A stretch of 64,000 nt of DNA from Streptomyces maremycinicus (GTDB taxonomy: Bacteria; Actinomycetota; Actinomycetes; Streptomycetales; Streptomycetaceae), in contig NZ_BBYG01000019.1 of NCBI RefSeq assembly GCF_001184025.1, positions 186,001 through 250,000 of the forward strand. Direction: 5' to 3'. Below, one piece after another: positions 32,605-41,123 of the stretch (positions are counted from its first letter, which is position 1; each line of letters opens with the position of its first letter). The translations under genes and the position numbers were made by a program. Under the pieces are notes generated by a model. That model searched no databases. It had not been told where the DNA came from and saw nothing but the letters and a program-made list of their open reading frames with translations.

Positions 32605-33237
32605 TCAGCCGAAGGTCACCGGCCCGTGGGGGGTGTCCACGGTGAACGAGAACGCCGCCGGGCCCTCGGTCAGGACGAGGTCGGTGCCGAGGGTGGTCAG
32701 CAGGGGGCGGACTTCTTCGGGCGCGGGGGCGGTGGCGGTCAGTTCCAGCAGGGGACTGACGGGCAGGCCGGAGGCGGAGGGGTGGGTCGTGCCGCCCCAG
32801 TCGATGAGGAACGGCACCAGGCCGGACGGATGCGGGGAGCCGCCGTCCGTCAGCCGCCATCGCAGCAGGGTGCCGTCGGGGCGCCGCCGGCTCATCGCCC
32901 GTACGTCTCCGGTGTCGTAGCCACTGGCCCGGGCCTGCGCGACGGCGGCGTCCAGATCGGGCGGACTGATGGCCCAGGTGATCGTCCGTGCGGTGGCGAG
33001 GGCGTCCACGCCGAAGGGGCGCGGGTAGGAGGGCGTGGGCTGGTCCGGATCCGGGCCGATGATCTCCAGATACGCCTGATGGCCGAGACCGACCAGGTAG
33101 TTGCGGGTGCCGAGCCCGACATGCACCCCGCCGGGCGCCGGGGCCACTCCCGTGCGTCGCGTGAACTCGGCGACCGTCGCGGCCAGATCGGGCGTTGCGA
33201 GAACGATGTGGTCGAGGCGTGCGGGAATGGTGTTCAT
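32605..33237 (-). CDS. VOC family protein (glyoxalase_3-like)
   Basis: A 210-residue protein with N-terminal RLDHIVLATPDLAATVAEFT (His10 is a putative metal ligand), GLGTRNYLVGLGHQAYLEII and a long second module ending GPAAFSFTVDTPHGPVTFG. HVGLGTRNYL and YLEIIGPDPD are typical of the Glyoxalase_3 (PF13468) group, whose biochemical role is open. ATG 33237 follows TAGGCT by 8 nt on the minus strand and fits the family start. It is divergent from the ThuA gene. Confidence 0.88.
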   Translation of the reverse strand: MNTIPARLDHIVLATPDLAATVAEFTRRTGVAPAPGGVHVGLGTRNYLVGLGHQAYLEIIGPDPDQPTPSYPRPFGVDALATARTITWAISPPDLDAAVAQARASGYDTGDVRAMSRRRPDGTLLRWRLTDGGSPHPSGLVPFLIDWGGTTHPSASGLPVSPLLELTATAPAPEEVRPLLTTLGTDLVLTEGPAAFSFTVDTPHGPVTFG

Positions 33238-33245
33238 CCCGCCCG

Positions 33246-33251
33246 AGCCTA
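33246..33251 (-). promoter_or_regulatory. -10 box of leaderless VOC gene
   Basis: Minus-strand TAGGCT lies 8 nt before the start codon at 33237. Confidence 0.42.
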
Positions 33252-33389
33252 CGCGTGCGGTCCCGGACACGGCCGCGCGGAGGGAACACCTGTGCGGCGA
33301 CCTGCGGCATTCTCTCCGGAACGAATGCCGTGGCACGTCTCGGGGACCGATGCTGTGACATCGCTCCCGGACCCCAACTCCCGTCCGTC

Positions 33390-33395
33390 TAGGCT
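33390..33395 (+). promoter_or_regulatory. -10 box of leaderless thuA-like gene
   Basis: TAGGCT ends 7 nt before ATG 33403. It is the same box as the divergent VOC gene uses on the other strand. Confidence 0.48.
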
Positions 33396-33402
33396 CCTCC
33401 GC

Positions 33403-34056
33403 ATGACCGCCCGCCTGCTGGTGTACACCCGCACCACCGATTACCGACACGACTCCATCCCGGACGCCGTCGCCGCCCTGCGCGCGTGGGGCGGGTTCGC
33501 CGTCGACCACACCGAGGACCCGGCGGCCTTCGAGGCCTCGCTGGACGGGTACGCGGCCGTGGTCTTCCTGTCCACCAGCGGCGAGGTGCTGACCCCGGCA
33601 GGGCGGGAACGTCTCGTCGCTCACGTCGAGGCGGGCGGCGGCTTCGCCGGCGTGCACGCCGCGGCCTGCACCGAGTACGACTGGCCGTACTACGGCGAGC
33701 TCCTCGGCGCCCGCTTCGCCCGCCACCCCGAGTACCAGCCGGGCAAGGCGGTGATCGAGGACCACGACCACCCCGCCACCCGCTCACTGCCGGCCGTCTG
33801 GGACTTCACCGACGAGTGGTACGACTTCCGCGCCAACCCGCGTGGACGGGTACGCGTTCTCGCCGTCGCCGACGAGTCGTCCTACACCGGCGGCGGGATG
33901 GGGGCCGACCACCCGCTGGCCTGGTGCCGCGAGCAGGGGCGGGGACGCGTCTTCTACACGGCCCTCGGGCACGCTTCCGAGGCCTACGCCGACCCCCGCT
34001 TCCGGGCCCATCTGAGCGGCGGCATCGCCTGGGCGGCACGGCTGCGGGACCAGTGA
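33403..34056 (+). CDS. ThuA domain protein
   Basis: A 217-residue protein with the ThuA class-I glutamine-amidotransferase-like fold: LLVYTRTTDYRHDSIPDAV, VVFLSTSGEVLTPAGRERL, GGGFAGVHAAACTEYDWPYY, ARFARHPEYQPG and GRGRVFYTALGHASEAYADP. ThuA was named for trehalose utilisation in rhizobia; most members have an unknown, probably carbohydrate-related role. The amidotransferase Cys nucleophile position is replaced (GVHAAAC pattern), as is usual for ThuA. It appears leaderless and is followed by a terminator hairpin. Confidence 0.9.
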   Translation: MTARLLVYTRTTDYRHDSIPDAVAALRAWGGFAVDHTEDPAAFEASLDGYAAVVFLSTSGEVLTPAGRERLVAHVEAGGGFAGVHAAACTEYDWPYYGELLGARFARHPEYQPGKAVIEDHDHPATRSLPAVWDFTDEWYDFRANPRGRVRVLAVADESSYTGGGMGADHPLAWCREQGRGRVFYTALGHASEAYADPRFRAHLSGGIAWAARLRDQ

Positions 34057-34151
34057 CGTTTCTCCGGTGAACCGGTTCCGCCATTGGGGTGAGCAAAGCC
34101 TTCACACGGAGAAGGCAGTGCGTCGACATAGAGATCCTTTTGTCTTCGTAA

Positions 34152-34176
34152 AGGGCCGTTGTGTCGCAACGGCCCT
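34152..34176 (+). terminator. Terminator hairpin after thuA-like gene
   Basis: AGGGCCGTTG (34152-34161) pairs with CAACGGCCCT (34167-34176) around a TGTCG loop. A 10-bp perfect stem 96 nt past the thuA stop and 49 nt before the next start. Confidence 0.7.
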
Positions 34177-34224
34177 CTTGCACCTGGTGTGTTGACCCCT
34201 CGACTCCATTGGAGGAGCCGGACG

Positions 34225-35088
34225 GTGACTTACGGGAACAAGCTGCGGGAGCGGATCGCCGACCCGGGAACGACCCCCCTGATCGGCGTGTACGACATGT
34301 ACTCGGCGTCGATCGCGGCGGAGCACTACGACGGGATGTTCGTCTCGGGATTCGGTTTCGCGGCCTCGCACTACGGGCTGCCGGACATCGGTTTCATCGC
34401 CTGGCCGGACATGGTGGCGTTCGTCCAGCGGTTGCGGGGCGCCTTTCCGCGGCATCACCTGCTGGTGGACATCGACGACGGGTACGTCGACCCGGAGGTC
34501 GCCTGCCACGTGGTGGAGGGCCTGGAGCGCATCGGGGCCTCGGGCGTGATCCTGGAGGACCAGAAGCGGCCGCGCCGCTGCGGTCACGCGGACGGCAAGC
34601 AGGTACTGCCGCTGAACGAGTACCTGGCGAAACTGGAGATGGTGCTGGCCACCCGGCGCGACATGGTCGTGGTGGCCCGCACGGACGCCACCGACGAGCA
34701 CGACATCCTGCGGCGGGCCGCCACGCTGGCCGCGACCGACGCGGACGTGATCCTGGTCGACGGGGTCCGCACCGTGGAGTGGATCCGCCGGATCCGTGAC
34801 GTGGTGGGCAGCAAGCCGTTGCTGTTCAACCAGATCGCCGGCGGCAAGTCGCCGCGGCTCTCGCTGAGCGAGCTGTCCGACCTGGGAGTGAACGTCGCGA
34901 TCTACAGCACGCCGTGTCTCTTCGCGGCGCACGCGGCCATGGACTCCGCGCTCGGCGACCTCAAGCGGGCCGACGGCCGGCTCCCCGAGGTCGACGCGGC
35001 GAGCGGTATCGGCGTACGGGCCTCGACGGAGCTGCTCGAGCGGAACATCGCGCGTCTGCGCGCCGCGCCCGAAAGCGTGAACGCGTGA
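34225..35088 (+). CDS. Isocitrate lyase / PEP mutase superfamily enzyme with CGH motif
   Basis: A 287-residue alpha/beta-barrel enzyme. GVYDMYSASIAAEHYDGMFV begins the barrel, VDIDDGY (about 81-87) and EDQ (111-113) are Mg-binding acids, and RRCGH (117-121) corresponds to the catalytic KKCGH loop of lyases in the family; VARTDA follows. The retained CGH Cys argues for a C-C lyase (methylisocitrate or malate-type) rather than PEP mutase. The KR-P-R-R loop is unusual. GTG 34225 follows GGAGGAG. The next gene, a small exported protein, overlaps its stop (GTGA), an odd partner for a lyase. Substrate not assignable. Confidence 0.88.
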   Translation: MTYGNKLRERIADPGTTPLIGVYDMYSASIAAEHYDGMFVSGFGFAASHYGLPDIGFIAWPDMVAFVQRLRGAFPRHHLLVDIDDGYVDPEVACHVVEGLERIGASGVILEDQKRPRRCGHADGKQVLPLNEYLAKLEMVLATRRDMVVVARTDATDEHDILRRAATLAATDADVILVDGVRTVEWIRRIRDVVGSKPLLFNQIAGGKSPRLSLSELSDLGVNVAIYSTPCLFAAHAAMDSALGDLKRADGRLPEVDAASGIGVRASTELLERNIARLRAAPESVNA

Positions 35089-35342
35089 GTCCGGTCGCTC
35101 CCCGGCTCGGCACGGCGACGGCCCTGGCTGTCGCCCTGCTGGGCGCGGTCGCGGCGCCGGCCGTCGCCGAGGGCAGTCTGATCACCGTGATCGACAATTC
35201 GCACGCGGACTCGATCCTCGAGGTCGACCGGGCGGCCAACGTCCAGCAGGGCAGCAGCGGCACCGCGGGCAGCGACCACGACGGGAGCGCCGTCGACATG
35301 ATGGAGGCGCTGGTCGGCGCGCCGGACCGGGGGGAGGACTGA
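35085..35342 (+). CDS. Small exported protein, 85 aa, coupled to the lyase gene
   Basis: An 85-residue protein with an N-terminal signal peptide (LGTATALAVALLGAVAAPAVA, cut near residue 27) and a short acidic mature part (LITVIDNSHADSILEVDRAA, DHDGSAVDMMEALVGAPDRG). GTG 35085 overlaps the lyase stop as GTGA, supporting real translation. No known family is recognised. It lacks chaplin hallmarks (no paired Cys or Gly-rich repeats). Confidence 0.7.
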   Translation: MSPVAPRLGTATALAVALLGAVAAPAVAEGSLITVIDNSHADSILEVDRAANVQQGSSGTAGSDHDGSAVDMMEALVGAPDRGED

Positions 35343-35656
35343 GGCGAGGGGATCACCGGCCGGGAGCCACCGTGAGGGTGGCACCCGGCTCTCCGCTGTC
35401 CGGATACGACGCGTCTCCCGGCGACCCGGGTGAGCGCACGGCCGACGCTCGCGGTCGGGGGTCGGGGGTCGGGGTCGGGGTCGGGGCCGTGTTCCCGGTC
35501 CGTGTCCCTGCCCCGGTCTCTGTCCCCGCCCCGGTCTCTGTCTCTGCCTCTGTCCCGATCCGGTCCCTGTCCCTGTCCGGTCCAAGCCGTGACGCTCGTG
35601 ACATGCCGGCGAAGGCGAGCGCCACGGCCTGTTTGACCGGAGCGGCGAGCGGCTCG
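35343..35656. other. 314-bp convergent gap with low-complexity DNA
   Basis: Lies between the small exported protein (+) and a second small exported protein (-). It holds a G-quadruplex-type run and then, at 35490-35585, degenerate CCGGTCTCTGTC-type repeats. A 90-codon minus-strand ORF across it (Thr/Glu/Gly/Arg repeats) is more likely a by-product of the repeats. Confidence 0.6.
35457..35486 (+). repeat. G-quadruplex-type tandem repeat (GGGGTC)5
   Basis: Five consecutive runs of 4-5 G separated by TC (35457-61, 35464-68, 35471-74, 35477-80, 35483-86). Loops are all 2 nt, which is the strongest kind of quadruplex-forming pattern. It is between convergent genes. Confidence 0.85.
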
Positions 35657-35869
35657 TCAGTCCTCGTCGAGGTCGGGGCGTCCCGCCTCGTTCAGTTCGA
35701 CGTCCTCGGGCTCGTCGCCGGTCTCGCCGGCGGGACCGTCGACCGTGGCGTGGGCGGTGGCGTCCCGGGGGGCGGAGCCCAGGGTCGCGGCCCGGGCCGT
35801 CCCCATGACGGTGATGAGGAGGGCGGACGCGACGACGAACAGGACGGTGGTGCGTGTGCTGAGATTCAT
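35657..35869 (-). CDS. Small exported/membrane protein, 70 aa
   Basis: A 70-residue protein beginning with STRTTVLFVVASALLITVMG, a signal peptide or anchor, then a mature region rich in Asp/Glu and Thr that ends LNEAGRPDLDED. No known family. ATG 35869 is the only sensible start. Acidic composition and size echo the 85-residue exported protein on the opposite strand, but no sequence repeat between them is evident. Confidence 0.6.
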   Translation of the reverse strand: MNLSTRTTVLFVVASALLITVMGTARAATLGSAPRDATAHATVDGPAGETGDEPEDVELNEAGRPDLDED

Positions 35870-35906
35870 GCCCGGAAAACGATCAGTGACGCCGGGAGGT
35901 CACCGC

Positions 35907-36968
35907 TCACGGCCTCGCCCGCCGCTGCGGCGGAGCCGTGCTCGCCCGCTCCACGAGCCGCGTCGACAGTTCCGTACGCGTCCCCTCCGGGTGGTCGCCG
36001 TCCATCATCCGCAGCAATAACCGCAGGCCCGTCGCCGCCATCTCCGCCAACGGCTGGCGCACGGTGGTCAGAGCGGGGGTGGTCCACCGGGACTCCGGCA
36101 GGTCGTCGAAGCCGACCACGCTGACGTCGTGCGGGATCCGCACCCCCCGCTCCGCCGCGGCCCGGTAGGCGCCGAGAGCCATGCGGTCGGAGCACACGAA
36201 GACGGCCGTCGGCGGTTCGGGCAGATCGAGCAGCTCACACATGCGCCAGTAGGCGACGGACTCGTCGAAGCCGCCGTTGCGCAGATACTCCGGGCGGTAC
36301 GCGAGTCCTGCCGACGCCAGGGCCGAGCGATAGCCGGCGACCCGGGCGCTGCTGCCCATCCTGCGGCGCGGGCCGGCGATCACGGCGATGCGCTCGTGAC
36401 CGAGCGCCAGCAGGTGCTCGGTCGCCGTCACCCCGCCCTGCCAGTTCGCCGCGCCCACGGAGACCACCCCGGGCGGCGGCTCGACCACCGGGTCGATCAG
36501 CACGAAAGGAGTGCGGTGCAGCTCCAGCCACGCGTACTGAGGCGTCGTCAGCTCGGTGAGGTTGAAGAGGACCCCGGCCGATCCGCGGGCCGTCAGCTTG
36601 TCCAGCCAGCCGCGCTGCGGGCGGCCCGCGCGGGTGCGGGAGAGGGCGGCCGAGACGACCACGTCCAGGCCCGCGTCGTGCGCCGCCTCCTCCACGCCGT
36701 GCAGCACCGCGCCCGACCAGGAGCTGTCCAGCGAGTGCACGACGAGGTCGATCAACCGGGGCGGCCTGCTCGCGTCGAAACGTGGTCTGCGCACATATCC
36801 CAGCCGGTCCAGCGCCTCCGTCACCCGCCGCCTGGTCTCGGGGGCGACATCCTCCCTGCCGTTGACCACCTTGGAGGCGGTGGGTACCGACACCCCTGCC
36901 TCGCGTGCCACGACCGCCAGGGTCGGCCCGGCCGTCACGCTCGTACTCGCAGTTGCCGTGCGCACCAT
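35907..36968 (-). CDS. LacI-family transcriptional regulator
   Basis: A 353-residue repressor. Residues about 16-70 form the LacI helix-turn-helix and hinge (LAVVAREAGVSVPTASKVVN and ETRRRVTEALDRLGYVRRPR), followed by a periplasmic-binding-like effector domain (GVLFNLTELTTPQYAW, PPTAVFVCSDRMALGAYRAA, VSVVGFDDLPESRWTTPALT). ATG 36968 has GGAGAGGTGG upstream. A GAAAGCGCTTGC site 88 bp before it suggests autoregulation, and near-identical sites precede the hydroxyacid dehydrogenase, GH43, PL4 and CE12 genes, so it is the probable regulator of this pectin locus. Confidence 0.93.
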   Translation of the reverse strand: MVRTATASTSVTAGPTLAVVAREAGVSVPTASKVVNGREDVAPETRRRVTEALDRLGYVRRPRFDASRPPRLIDLVVHSLDSSWSGAVLHGVEEAAHDAGLDVVVSAALSRTRAGRPQRGWLDKLTARGSAGVLFNLTELTTPQYAWLELHRTPFVLIDPVVEPPPGVVSVGAANWQGGVTATEHLLALGHERIAVIAGPRRRMGSSARVAGYRSALASAGLAYRPEYLRNGGFDESVAYWRMCELLDLPEPPTAVFVCSDRMALGAYRAAAERGVRIPHDVSVVGFDDLPESRWTTPALTTVRQPLAEMAATGLRLLLRMMDGDHPEGTRTELSTRLVERASTAPPQRRARP

Positions 36969-37055
36969 CGGGAACCACCTCTCCGGCCTGCCCGAAGGCC
37001 AGCGAAAGTTCGACCAGCGTCCTTTCGGAGCCGACGCGGAAACAGCCGACTCGAA

Positions 37056-37067
37056 GAAAGCGCTTGC
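37056..37067. promoter_or_regulatory. LacI operator candidate upstream of the lacI-type gene
   Basis: GAAAGCGCTTGC, 88 bp before the regulator start. The same 12-mer recurs at 44655-44666. Confidence 0.6.
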
Positions 37068-37185
37068 TATCCTAGGGGCGCCTCGGCGGGACGTGAAGAC
37101 TCGGGAAAACGCGGGATCTTGGGCGCGGCACCTTTCGAAAACCGCGGACGTGCGGCGCGGCCCGGAAGGCGGCGGGGGTGTCGAC

Positions 37186-38199
37186 TCAGGCCACCCGCGC
37201 GAGGTCGGCGCGACGCACTTCGTGGGCGAGGGGCAGCCCCTCGCCCAGCCGTTCCAGCTCCTCGACGACGATGCGGCCGAGCCGTCCCAGCTCGTTCCCG
37301 AGGGAGCCTGCGATGTGGGGGGTGAGGAAAACGTTCGGCAAGCGGTAAAGAGGGGAGTCCGCGGGCAGCGGTTCGGGGTCGGTGACGTCCAGGACGGCGT
37401 GCAGTCGGCCGGAGACCAGCTCGTCGGTGAGGGCACGGTGGTCGACGAGGGCGCCCCGAGAGGTGTTGATCAGCACGCCGCCGTCCCGTATCAGGGCGAG
37501 GCGGGCGCGGTCGAGCATGTGGTGGGTCTCGGGAATGTCCGGCGCGTGCAGGCTGACGATGTCGCTGTGGCGCAGCAGGTCGTCCAGGGAGAGTGGCCGG
37601 GCGCCGAGTTCGGCGGCCTCCGCCGCGTCCACGTACGGGTCGTGCAGGAGGACCTCGAAGTCGTGCGGACGCAGGAGTTCCAGGAGTCGGCGCCCCACCC
37701 GCGAGGCGCCGATGACACCGATCCGGCGGCCGAGGTTGCCGACGGTCGCGGTCTCGGCGGGGGTCGGCCCGGTGTGGGTGCGGCGGAAGCGTTCGCGGTG
37801 GACGAAGGCGTCCTTCCCGGCGAGCAGGATCATCGCGAGGGTGTACTCGGCGACCGGGACGGCGTTGCCGGTCACGGCACTGGACACGGTCACCCCCCGG
37901 GCCCACAGCGCCTCTCCGGCCAGGGAGCGCACCGAGCCCGCGGCGTGCAGGACCGTACGGAGCCGGGGTGTCGCGTCGAGGGCGTCCGCTTCGAGCCGGG
38001 GGCAGCCCCAGCCGGTGATCAGGATGTCGGCGCCGGCCAGCGCGGCCGCCACGGCGGGGTCGGCGAAGTCCCTCACGACGAGCTCCGGGTCGATCTCGGC
38101 CGCCTGTCGCAGCCGGGCCACGAGCGCCGGGGGGAACAGCGGAGGAAGGTGCACCGGATCCATGGCGAACACAACCCTGGGCAGCGGGGCGCTGGGCAT
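37186..38199 (-). CDS. D-isomer-specific 2-hydroxyacid dehydrogenase
   Basis: A 337-residue NAD-dependent oxidoreductase. The nucleotide motif RIGVIGASRVGRRLLELL (GxSxxG, about residues 160-177), LIRDGGVLINTSRGALVDHR with the catalytic Arg, DVTDPEPLPADSPLYRLPNV with the catalytic Glu, and FLTPHIAGS with the catalytic His are all present. ATG 38199 follows GGGAG. It likely reduces or oxidises a 2-keto/2-hydroxyacid such as glyoxylate, hydroxypyruvate or a uronate-derived acid. A LacI-type site 25 bp upstream of the start ties it to the pectin locus; it lies behind the regulator's own site. Confidence 0.9.
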   Translation of the reverse strand: MPSAPLPRVVFAMDPVHLPPLFPPALVARLRQAAEIDPELVVRDFADPAVAAALAGADILITGWGCPRLEADALDATPRLRTVLHAAGSVRSLAGEALWARGVTVSSAVTGNAVPVAEYTLAMILLAGKDAFVHRERFRRTHTGPTPAETATVGNLGRRIGVIGASRVGRRLLELLRPHDFEVLLHDPYVDAAEAAELGARPLSLDDLLRHSDIVSLHAPDIPETHHMLDRARLALIRDGGVLINTSRGALVDHRALTDELVSGRLHAVLDVTDPEPLPADSPLYRLPNVFLTPHIAGSLGNELGRLGRIVVEELERLGEGLPLAHEVRRADLARVA

Positions 38200-38223
38200 G
38201 ACTCTCCCGAGGTGCGGAGGAAG

Positions 38224-38235
38224 GGAAGCGCTTTC
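38224..38235. promoter_or_regulatory. LacI operator candidate upstream of the hydroxyacid dehydrogenase
   Basis: GGAAGCGCTTTC, one base from the GAAAGCGCTTTC palindrome, followed at once by a second half-site GGAAAGCGC (38236-38244). It lies in the divergent gap with the carboxylesterase. Confidence 0.6.
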
Positions 38236-38471
38236 GGAAAGCGCCCACACCGTAGGTCCGGCGCTCAGTCGTGGTCAATCGGTCGGGATCGCCGGAGAAG
38301 AAGCCGCCGAGGGCGGTCCTTCCCCGACCGGTGCGCCGACGGCGTCGGGGCCGTCCTGGCGCTGGTGTACGCCGAACAGCCCTGCCGGGAGCCCGTGGAC
38401 CGGAATACAGCGCGCCGTTGTGGTGCTCTGGTCATACCGGTGCGCGAGCGCGGCGAAGGGCTGGTGGGCAC

Positions 38472-40154
38472 ATGGCGGCAGACCGGACGGACCCACGGAC
38501 CGAGAACCGGGCGGACGACGGCCCCGATCCCGTCGTCACGACCCCCTACGGCGCCGTGCGCGGGCGGTACGAGGACGGTCTCGCCGCGTTCCGCGGCATC
38601 CCGTACGCGGCACCTCCCTTCGGGGCCCGCAGATTCCGGCCGCCCGTGCCGCCCGAGCCCTGGGACGGGGTACGGGACGCCGGAGCCTTCGGTGCGACGC
38701 CGCCGAAACCGCCGTACTCCGAGGCTTTCGCCCAGTACCTGTCCGACCCCGTCGTGCCGGGCGACGACTGCCTCAACCTCAACGTCTGGACGCCCGAGCC
38801 CGGCCCGGCCGCCCGGTTGCCCGTCCTCGTCTGGCTGCACGGCGGCGGCCTGACCAGGGGATCCTCGGCGGTGCCGGTGTACGACGGACGCCATTTCGCC
38901 CGCGACGGGATCGTTTTCGTCTCGGTCAACTACCGGCTGGGAGTGGAGGGCTACGGACTCTTCCCGGACGCCCCCGCCAACCCCGGTCTGCGTGATCAGC
39001 TCGCCGCCCTGGAATGGGTGCACCGCTCGATCAGGGCCTTCGGCGGCGACCCCGACAGGGTCACCCTGGCGGGACAGTCCGCCGGAGCCATCAGCGCCGG
39101 AGTCCTGATCGCGGCTCCGCAGGCACAGGGCCTGTTCCGGCGGGCCGTCCTCCAGAGCGGACCGCCGGAGGCCTCGGAACGGGACAAGGTCCGCCGCATG
39201 GTCCGCCGCATGGCGACCCGGCTGAAGATCCCCGCCACCGCCGAGGCCTTCGCCGCCGTCGACCGGGACCTGCTGCTGCGGACCCAGGGGGAGGTGGGCA
39301 GGCTCAGCAGCCCCGTCCTGGGCGGGCCCGCCTTCGGCATCGTCGTCGACGGCGACCTCGTCCCCCGGGACCCGCTTCGGGCACTCACGGACGGCGACGC
39401 GGCCCACGGCGTCGACCTGCTCCTGGGCTGGACCCGGGACGAGTACCGGCTCTGGCTGGTCCCCGGCGGACTGATGGAGCGCGTCGACCGGCTGGGACCC
39501 GTCGCCCTCGCGGGCGCCATGGCCCGCTGCCACTGCGGCCACGAGGTGCCGCGCGGCTACCGCACCCTGTACCCCGGGGCCGGGACGGCCGAGGTCTTCG
39601 GCCAGATGGTCACCGACAACCTGCTGCGCGGCCCCCTCCAGCGGCTGGCCGAGGCCCGCCCGGGATCGTCCTACGTGTACGAGTTCGCGTGGCCCTCGCT
39701 CAGGCCCGGTCTCGGCGCCTGCCACGCCCTCGAACTCGGCTTCGTCTTCGACACCGGCGAGACGGCCGAGTCCGCGAAACTCGCCGGGGGCGGCGCGCCG
39801 CAGGAACTGGCCGACGCGATGCACGGGGCGTGGACCCGGTTCGTCGCCACGGGCGACCCCGGCTGGGAAGCGTGGGGGCCGGCCCACCCCGTGCGGATCT
39901 TCGGCGAGGTCGACAGCGGGCGGTCCGAGGAGAACGGCACGCCGCACGGGGCCGACGCCCTGGCGTACACCGCATACGGCCCGCGGGACCGCCAGCTGGC
40001 CCTGTGGAGCGCGGAGACCGTAACGGTTCCACCGGCGGGGCCCCTCGACGCGGCGGCGACACCGGACCCGCTGCTCGGGAGGACCCCGCGCGGCGCGGAG
40101 CTCAGGTCCGCGATGCGGCGACTGCGTCGGGCCGGGGGAGTGCGGGGCCGCTGA
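38472..40154 (+). CDS. Type-B carboxylesterase/lipase
   Basis: A 560-residue alpha/beta hydrolase of the para-nitrobenzyl esterase family. VLVWLHGGGLTRGSSAVPVY holds the oxyanion hole HGGG, LAGQSAGAISAGVLIA the nucleophile (GQSAG), and later acids and a His complete the triad (the HALELGFVF region). The start FRGIPYAAPPFGARRFRPPV is the family N-terminus. No signal peptide is seen, so it is cytoplasmic, which is unusual for a polymer esterase but fits small acyl-ester substrates. ATG 38472 lies in a gap with a LacI-type operator shared with the dehydrogenase gene. Confidence 0.92.
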   Translation: MAADRTDPRTENRADDGPDPVVTTPYGAVRGRYEDGLAAFRGIPYAAPPFGARRFRPPVPPEPWDGVRDAGAFGATPPKPPYSEAFAQYLSDPVVPGDDCLNLNVWTPEPGPAARLPVLVWLHGGGLTRGSSAVPVYDGRHFARDGIVFVSVNYRLGVEGYGLFPDAPANPGLRDQLAALEWVHRSIRAFGGDPDRVTLAGQSAGAISAGVLIAAPQAQGLFRRAVLQSGPPEASERDKVRRMVRRMATRLKIPATAEAFAAVDRDLLLRTQGEVGRLSSPVLGGPAFGIVVDGDLVPRDPLRALTDGDAAHGVDLLLGWTRDEYRLWLVPGGLMERVDRLGPVALAGAMARCHCGHEVPRGYRTLYPGAGTAEVFGQMVTDNLLRGPLQRLAEARPGSSYVYEFAWPSLRPGLGACHALELGFVFDTGETAESAKLAGGGAPQELADAMHGAWTRFVATGDPGWEAWGPAHPVRIFGEVDSGRSEENGTPHGADALAYTAYGPRDRQLALWSAETVTVPPAGPLDAAATPDPLLGRTPRGAELRSAMRRLRRAGGVRGR

Positions 40155-40181
40155 CCGTCGGACGGGCCGGGAAGCGGCGGC

Positions 40182-41123
40182 CTACGCGTGGGTCAGTGTC
40201 CGGGCGATCGACGCGACGGCCTCCGGACCGACCCGGCAGCAGCCGCCGATCAAGCGTGCCCCCGAATCCCGCCATCCCAGGACCTGTTCGGCGGTGAAGG
40301 TGGACCGGCCGCTCCAGGCGCGTGCTTCCGCGTCCCACACCTCACCGCTGTTGGGGTAGACCACCACCGGCTTGCCCGTCACCCGGGCCGCGGTCGCGAC
40401 GGCGGCTTCGACGTCCTTCGGGGCGCAGCAGTTCACCCCGACCGCGATCACCTCGTCCGCGTCCGCTGCCAGGGCGAACGCCTCGTCCAACGGCTGCCCG
40501 GCACGCGTACGGTCACCGGCGATCGAGTACGACAGCCAGGCCGGCACGCCGAGCCCCCGGATCGCGCGCAGCAGTGCCTCGGCCTCATCGGCGTCGGGAA
40601 CCGTTTCCAGCGCCAGGACGTCGGGCGCGGCGGCGGCCAGCACCTCCAGCCGTGGACGGTGGAAGCCTTCCAGTTCCGCGACGCTCAGCCCGTAGCTGCC
40701 CCGGTACTCGGAGCCGTCCGCGAGCATCGCCCCGTACGGCCCCACCGAGGCGGCCACCCACAACGGGTGCCGGGACCCCTTGCCCCGTGCCTGCCGGGCG
40801 GCCTCCTGGGCCAGTTCCACGCTCAGGGCCAGCAGCCGGGCCGCCTCGTCGTGGCCGATGCCCCGCTTGGCGAACCCTTCGAACGTGGCCTGGTAGCTGG
40901 AGGTGATCGCCACGTTCGCGCCCGCCTCGAAGTACGCGAGGTGCGCCTGGGTGATCGCCTCGGGCTGCTCGGCGAGCAGCCGCGCCGACCACAGTTCGTC
41001 GCTCAGGTCGTGCCCGGCTGACTCCAGCTGGTTGGACATACCGCCGTCGAGGACGACGGCTCCGGCGGCGAGAGCCGTGCTCAGGGTGGTCTCGGCGGGG
41101 GAAGCGGGGAGGTCGCGGGTCAT
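40182..41123 (-). CDS. mmuM: Homocysteine S-methyltransferase
   Basis: A 313-residue zinc-dependent methyltransferase barrel. VLDGGMSNQLESAGHDLSD is the start of the barrel; GVNCCAPKDVEAAV gives the first Zn Cys and LIGGCCRVGPEAV the adjacent pair. Such enzymes use S-methylmethionine to convert homocysteine to methionine; E. coli MmuM is about the same length. It is convergent with the esterase gene, with only 27 bp between stops, so it does not belong to the pectin operon in function. Confidence 0.92.
   Translation of the reverse strand: MTRDLPASPAETTLSTALAAGAVVLDGGMSNQLESAGHDLSDELWSARLLAEQPEAITQAHLAYFEAGANVAITSSYQATFEGFAKRGIGHDEAARLLALSVELAQEAARQARGKGSRHPLWVAASVGPYGAMLADGSEYRGSYGLSVAELEGFHRPRLEVLAAAAPDVLALETVPDADEAEALLRAIRGLGVPAWLSYSIAGDRTRAGQPLDEAFALAADADEVIAVGVNCCAPKDVEAAVATAARVTGKPVVVYPNSGEVWDAEARAWSGRSTFTAEQVLGWRDSGARLIGGCCRVGPEAVASIARTLTHA

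Noticed and set aside
35353..35625. 90-codon minus-strand ORF with Thr-Glu-Thr-Gly-Ala-Gly repeats
   Set aside because: The repeats follow the low-complexity DNA at 35450-35585, and no ribosome site or family is seen.
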